Positions 7,491-10,979 of a stretch of 10,979 nt of DNA are shown here, one piece after another. The number at the start of each line of letters is the position of its first letter. Position 1 is the first letter of the stretch. Source of the stretch: Methylomonas sp. (GTDB lineage Bacteria > Pseudomonadota > Gammaproteobacteria > Methylococcales > Methylomonadaceae). A program made the translations under genes and the position numbers. Where the stretch lies: contig JAQTYP010000073.1 in the NCBI GenBank assembly GCA_028688235.1, positions 1-10,979 on the forward strand, written 5' to 3'. The notes below the pieces were generated by a model. It did no database searches. It was not told where the DNA came from and worked only from the letters and a program-made list of their open reading frames with translations.

Positions 7491-9572
7491 TTAATCCCTG
7501 ACCCATTCTTCGACCAGCCGGCTGGGTATGTGTTCGGATTCGCTGCTCACCGGATGAGGTTTGCCGGCGATCACGCAATAAACGATGCGTAGCATGTCCG
7601 CTACCAGTAACCAGGTGATCAACATGAACAAACCGGTCAGGCCTGCATTCAGATAATCGTTGAAGATCAGATGCGGCGCTTTTCCGGCCATGTCGGATGC
7701 CAGCGAACCTGCGGTCAGCTTATCCGACAAGTCGCCTGCGTGGGACAAAAAGCCGACTCGCAAATCCTCGGAGAACAGTTTTTCCCAGGCCGCCGCGCTG
7801 GTGATGACGATCAGCCAGCTCAACGGCAGCGCGGTGACCCAGACGTATTTCAGTTTGCCGGATTTGACAAGTATCGTCGTGCCGACGCAAAGCGCAATGG
7901 CCGCCAGCATTTGGTTGGCGATGCCGAACAAGGGCCACAGGCTGTTGATGCCGCCCAATGGGTCTATGGTGCCCATGTATAAGAAATAGCCCCAGGCGCC
8001 GACCACTGTGCCGCTAGTCAGCAAAATGCTGGCATAGTGGTTGGATTTGCCTGCGCCGATGCCGAAATTGCCCAGCATGTCTTGCAGCATGAAACGGGCG
8101 ACGCGGGTGCCGGCATCCAGCGTCGTCAGGATGAACAAGGCTTCGAACATGATGGCGAAGTGGTACCAGGCCGCCAGCAGATGAGCGCCGAAGACCTGCG
8201 CGAACAAGCTGGCCATGCCGACCGCCAGCGACGGCGCGCCCCCGGTACGGGCGAACAGCGTCGATTCGCCCATCGTTTGCGCCAAGATCTGCATTTGCTC
8301 GACAGAAACCGGAAAACCCCAGGCGCTGATCTTGGCGACCGCATCGGCCGCTTCCTTGCCGACGATGCCAGCCGGGCTGTTGATCGCGAAGAATACGCCG
8401 GGCTCCAATACCGATGCGGCTATCATCGCCATGATCGCGACGAAGGATTCCATCATCATCGCGCCGTAGCCGATGAAGCGGGCGTCGGTTTCGTTCGCCA
8501 GGAGCTTAGGGGTGGTGCCTGAAGCAATCAGCGCGTGGAATCCCGAGATCGCCCCGCAGGCTATCGTGATGAACACGAACGGGAACAGTTTGCCGCCGAA
8601 GATCGGGCCCGTGCCGTCGACGAACTGGGTCAGGGCCGGCATCTTCAGGTCCGGGCGCAATACGACGATGGCAATCGCCAATGCGGCTATCGTGCCCAGC
8701 TTCATGAACGTGGACAGATAATCGCGCGGGGCCAACAGCAGCCAGACCGGCAATACCGCGGCGGCGAAGCCGTACAGGATCACCATGACCGCCAGTTGCG
8801 GGGCATCGTAATCGAACCAGCCGCGAATGGTCTGGTTTTCGTCTATCCAGCCGCCGCCGACCACGGCGAATATTAATAAGGCCACGCCGATCAGCGTCGC
8901 TTCGGCGACGCGGCCGGGGCGCAGATTGTGCAGATAAATGCCCATCAATACCGCAATCGGTATCGTTGCGGCGACGGTGGAGGTAGCCCATGGGCTGTGC
9001 TTCATTGCATTGACGACGACCAAACCCAGTACGGCTATCAAGATGATCATGATGGTCATGACGCCGAGCATGGCGGCCGTACCGCCGATAACGCCGAGTT
9101 CGTCCTTGGCCATCTGGCCCAGTGAACGGCCGTCGCGGCGTACCGAGAAAAACAAGGTCACGAAATCCTGCACGCAGCCGCCCAGTACTGCGCCGGCCAA
9201 TATCCACAAAGTGCCGGGCAGATAGCCGAATTGCGCGGCCAGCGTCGGACCGATCAACGGCCCCGGCCCTGCGATCGCGGCGAAATGGTGGCCGAATACC
9301 ACCCATTTATGGGTAGGCATGAAGTCACGGCCATCGTCGAAGCGCTCGGCCGGCGTCGCCCGGCTGGCGTCCAGCGCCAACACCTTGGCGGCGATGAAGG
9401 CACTGTAAAAGCGGTAGCCCAAGGCGTAGACGCAGACGGCGGCTGCGACTATCCACATGCTGTTGATAGTTTCGCCGCGTTGCAGCGCGAGGCCGCCCAC
9501 GGCAAACGCGCCGGCCACCGCGACGCTGGTCCAGAGAAGAATGGAGGATAAACGATGGTTCGTGACTGGCAT
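7491..9572 (-). CDS. cstA: CstA-family carbon-starvation / pyruvate transporter
   Basis: This 693-residue inner-membrane protein is close in length to E. coli CstA and BtsT, which import peptides or pyruvate with protons. It has many hydrophobic segments spread over the whole length. Family signatures are RFYSAFI (54-60), GHHFAAIAGPGPLIGP (94-109), the QDFVTLFFSVRRDGRSLG stretch, and a C-terminal set of membrane spans ending near LITWLLVADMLRIVY. ATG 9572 is chosen because AGGAA (minus strand, 9583-9579) lies about six bases before it. The gene stands alone: the small yjiX-type gene that often follows cstA homologues is not found between 7285 and 7490. The kinase/response regulator pair is convergent from the other side. 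The substrate cannot be read from sequence; pyruvate or peptides are the family options. Confidence 0.95.
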   Translation of the reverse strand: MPVTNHRLSSILLWTSVAVAGAFAVGGLALQRGETINSMWIVAAAVCVYALGYRFYSAFIAAKVLALDASRATPAERFDDGRDFMPTHKWVVFGHHFAAIAGPGPLIGPTLAAQFGYLPGTLWILAGAVLGGCVQDFVTLFFSVRRDGRSLGQMAKDELGVIGGTAAMLGVMTIMIILIAVLGLVVVNAMKHSPWATSTVAATIPIAVLMGIYLHNLRPGRVAEATLIGVALLIFAVVGGGWIDENQTIRGWFDYDAPQLAVMVILYGFAAAVLPVWLLLAPRDYLSTFMKLGTIAALAIAIVVLRPDLKMPALTQFVDGTGPIFGGKLFPFVFITIACGAISGFHALIASGTTPKLLANETDARFIGYGAMMMESFVAIMAMIAASVLEPGVFFAINSPAGIVGKEAADAVAKISAWGFPVSVEQMQILAQTMGESTLFARTGGAPSLAVGMASLFAQVFGAHLLAAWYHFAIMFEALFILTTLDAGTRVARFMLQDMLGNFGIGAGKSNHYASILLTSGTVVGAWGYFLYMGTIDPLGGINSLWPLFGIANQMLAAIALCVGTTILVKSGKLKYVWVTALPLSWLIVITSAAAWEKLFSEDLRVGFLSHAGDLSDKLTAGSLASDMAGKAPHLIFNDYLNAGLTGLFMLITWLLVADMLRIVYCVIAGKPHPVSSESEHIPSRLVEEWVRD

Positions 9573-9650
9573 GTTCGGTTCCTGTCCGATGATAGTGTAA
9601 TGCGGAAAAACCTCGGAATCTTAGCACGGGAGGGGCGTCGGTTGAATCTT

Positions 9651-9830
9651 AGGATTCCGCTAAAAATATAGTCATCGCACTTCAAATTTCGGTTTTTTGA
9701 TTCCCTCACCCCGCCCTCTCCCGCGAGGAGAGGGAGCTTTTGCGACACCCTTCGGAGGGCGAGGGAGTGGATGTGCCGAATTTTGAAGTGCGAAAGGTAT
9801 AACTCCCGAAATGATTTTTAGCGGAATCCT
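9651..9830. repeat. Nested inverted-repeat element, ~180 bp
   Basis: The outer arms AGGATTCCGCTAAAAAT (9651-9667) and inverse (9814-9830) are a perfect 17 bp. The second arms, 9675-9692 with 9776-9793, match at 17 of 18. The core holds a perfect stem, CCCTCTCC (9714-9721) with GGAGAGGG (9727-9734), within the common CCCTCACCCCnCCCTCTCCC type of intergenic repeat. No transposase or credible gene is inside. It lies upstream of cstA and would be read at the start of neither flanking gene. A MITE-like insertion is the best reading. Confidence 0.7.
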
Positions 9831-10101
9831 TAGTTTTATAGTGTTGCTCTATATCATTGGTTGTATACAGCGGGTAATCGTAGCGCTCAGGGGCGCTCCT
9901 TGCCCAAAAAAGAAGCTGTTTTGATCTGAAATTGCCAAAAATCCATGTTCGAGCACTCGCAAAATAATACCTTAAAAAATATCTGGCTTTATTCGTCGCG
10001 ATGCAAAAGCTATTATCGCGACCATGCGCATTTCCGACTTTTTTGACCGGGGTGTATGTCATGCCTTCATGAGCGTTAGATTGACTGACTAGGAGATTAA
10101 G
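9831..10101. other. Non-coding gap, no gene seen
   Basis: This stretch is visibly more AT-rich than its surroundings and is broken by stops on both strands. The minus-strand frame that crosses it (9706-10113) has no recognisable protein character and reads through the repeat element. A TTGACC at 10043-10048 could be a -35 box for the next gene, but no good -10 follows at proper spacing. Confidence 0.5.
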
Positions 10102-10551
10102 ATGCAACAACAAATATATCGCGGTATTCGTAAACGATCGGATACGAGGTTATTCGGGCTTCCGCTCGTTGATATCGCCATCGGGCCGGATATGCAGAAG
10201 GGCGAGATGCGCGGCCATGCGCAAGGCATCATCGCCGTCGGCGACACCGCTAGAGGCTTTATTGCCATCGGTGGTATGGCCGCCGGTATCGTTGCGAGCG
10301 GCGGTCTTGCGGTTGGCATAGTCTCGCTGGGTGGCTTATCGCTTGGTTTGATTGCGCTGGGAGGCCTCGCCGTGGGCGGCCTTGCTTTAGGCGGGGCAGC
10401 GGTCGGCATTGTTGCTATTGGCGGAGGTGCATTCGGATATTATGCGCTTGGCGGGGACGCAGCCGGGAAGTATGTCGTTTCAGCGATGGAAAGCGCCCCG
10501 AAGGCTGTCGAATTTTTCAAGCACCGGTTCCCTTTCTTGCCAATGCCATAA
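10102..10551 (+). CDS. Glycine-rich pentapeptide-repeat protein, function unknown
   Basis: This 149-residue protein has a clear ribosome binding site (AGGAG at 10091-10095, six bases before the ATG). Residues 1-37 form a non-repeat head containing FGLPLVDIAIGPD. Residues 38-122 are 17 consecutive five-residue units of the form x-x-[A/S]-x-G, mostly pairing into ten-residue units such as LIALGGLAVG and GLALGGAAVG. The tail (123-149) is charged and ends HRFPFLPMP. There is no signal peptide. The repeat could fold as a beta-solenoid or pack as glycine-zipper-like membrane segments; the sequence alone does not decide. It is not the classic A(D/N)Lxx pentapeptide family, because Gly rather than Leu/Phe fills the fixed large position. 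I recall similar uncharacterised proteins with a GLPLV head followed by AIGG-type repeats in other bacteria, but cannot name a family. It seems monocistronic. Confidence 0.85.
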   Translation: MQQQIYRGIRKRSDTRLFGLPLVDIAIGPDMQKGEMRGHAQGIIAVGDTARGFIAIGGMAAGIVASGGLAVGIVSLGGLSLGLIALGGLAVGGLALGGAAVGIVAIGGGAFGYYALGGDAAGKYVVSAMESAPKAVEFFKHRFPFLPMP

Positions 10552-10749
10552 AGTAAATCGTTCGAGCGACCGAATCGAAAAGCCACTACAAATTTCGGAT
10601 CAGGATGCTTGTTAGAAATGTAAGCCGTGTGCCGGCCTTGATTTCAAGGGTATGACGGTGGTGCGCAGTTGGCGCGTGGCAATCCACAACGACTTTGCTA
10701 TAGTGAGCCGGTTTTCCTATCGAATAAGGCCCGAGCCCGTTACCCACTC

Positions 10750-10979
10750 ATGAAAAAAAACACCAAGCCATTATTGCTCGCTTGGACGATGCTCGTTTTG
10801 GGGTTAGCCGGCACCGGCGTCACCAGCTTTTACGTCAAACAATGCATAGACGAAGATGCGTTGCGTCAGTTTTCCTTTACCTGCGATCAAGTCACGCTGA
10901 AGATACGGGAACGGCTCGGCGCTTATGCCTTGACGCTACGCGGCGGTGCCGCGCTGTTCAACGCTTCGGCATACGTGAC
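10750..10979 (+). CDS. Membrane-anchored CHASE-domain sensor (3' end beyond right edge)
   Basis: 76 codons are visible before the right edge. Residues 1-7 are basic (MKKNTKP), residues 8-28 form a membrane segment, and from about residue 32 a periplasmic domain begins. RERLGAYALTLRGGAALFNAS is the typical start of a CHASE domain, an extracellular ligand-binding module found at the N-terminus of sensor kinases, diguanylate cyclases and adenylate cyclases. The output domain lies outside the window, so the enzyme class cannot be told. ATG 10750 has no strong ribosome binding site, but no other in-frame ATG is available nearby and the membrane anchor starts correctly. TATAGT at 10699-10704 is a possible -10 box. 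The 198-bp gap before the gene holds no other visible feature. Confidence 0.8.
   Translation, partial: MKKNTKPLLLAWTMLVLGLAGTGVTSFYVKQCIDEDALRQFSFTCDQVTLKIRERLGAYALTLRGGAALFNASAYV

Noticed and set aside
8506..9306. 266-codon minus-strand open frame inside cstA, arginine-rich
   Set aside because: Shifted frame of cstA; the Arg/Gly-rich composition is typical of an off-frame reading of GC-rich membrane protein DNA.
9706..10113. 135-codon minus-strand open frame
   Set aside because: It runs through the nested repeat and AT-rich gap, overlaps the start of the pentapeptide-repeat gene, and has no protein-like pattern.
10669..10704. Possible sigma-54 promoter (TGGC...TTGC) before the CHASE gene
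   Set aside because: The GG and GC elements are about 17 bases apart, not the required 10.

Overview
The window looks like chromosomal DNA of a moderately GC-rich gammaproteobacterium. The pgk and cstA products, the codon use and the families of short palindromic repeats would suit a methanotroph of the Methylomonas/Methylobacter kind. That placement is an inference from pattern memory, not a search result.

Layout: (1) Positions 1-1113, minus strand: the N-terminal 371 codons of an exported von Willebrand factor A (vWA) domain protein that runs off the left edge. (2) Positions 1241-2416, plus strand: phosphoglycerate kinase, divergent from the vWA gene, with a candidate -10 box, a good ribosome binding site and a hairpin after the stop. 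(3) Positions 2417-2690: a gene-free stretch containing a nested inverted-repeat element. (4) Positions 2697-7284, plus strand: a two-component module. It has a short PAS-tail fragment that appears to be the frame-broken 5' end of the next gene, a very large hybrid histidine kinase (five PAS domains, HisKA, HATPase, two receivers, HPt) and a translationally coupled single-domain response regulator. (5) Positions 7285-7490: a second palindromic element and a hairpin between convergent genes. (6) Positions 7491-9572, minus strand: a CstA-family carbon-starvation/pyruvate-type transporter. (7) Positions 9573-10101: non-coding, holding a third, about 180-bp nested inverted repeat. (8) Positions 10102-10551, plus strand: a small protein built from 17 near-perfect five-residue repeats (xx[A/S]xG). 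(9) From 10750 to the right edge, plus strand: the start of a membrane-anchored CHASE-domain sensor.

How the genes may work together: the kinase carries every phosphorelay station from HisKA to HPt, and the coupled receiver protein is the obvious candidate final acceptor. No DNA-binding output domain is visible, so the output is probably protein-protein or lies elsewhere. The convergent cstA gene could be a target, but nothing in the sequence proves it. The least explained items are the pentapeptide-repeat protein, the damaged 5' end of the kinase gene beside a repeat element, and the three unrelated-looking palindromic elements in the gaps. I see no CRISPR array, tRNA, rRNA, transposase or phage gene.
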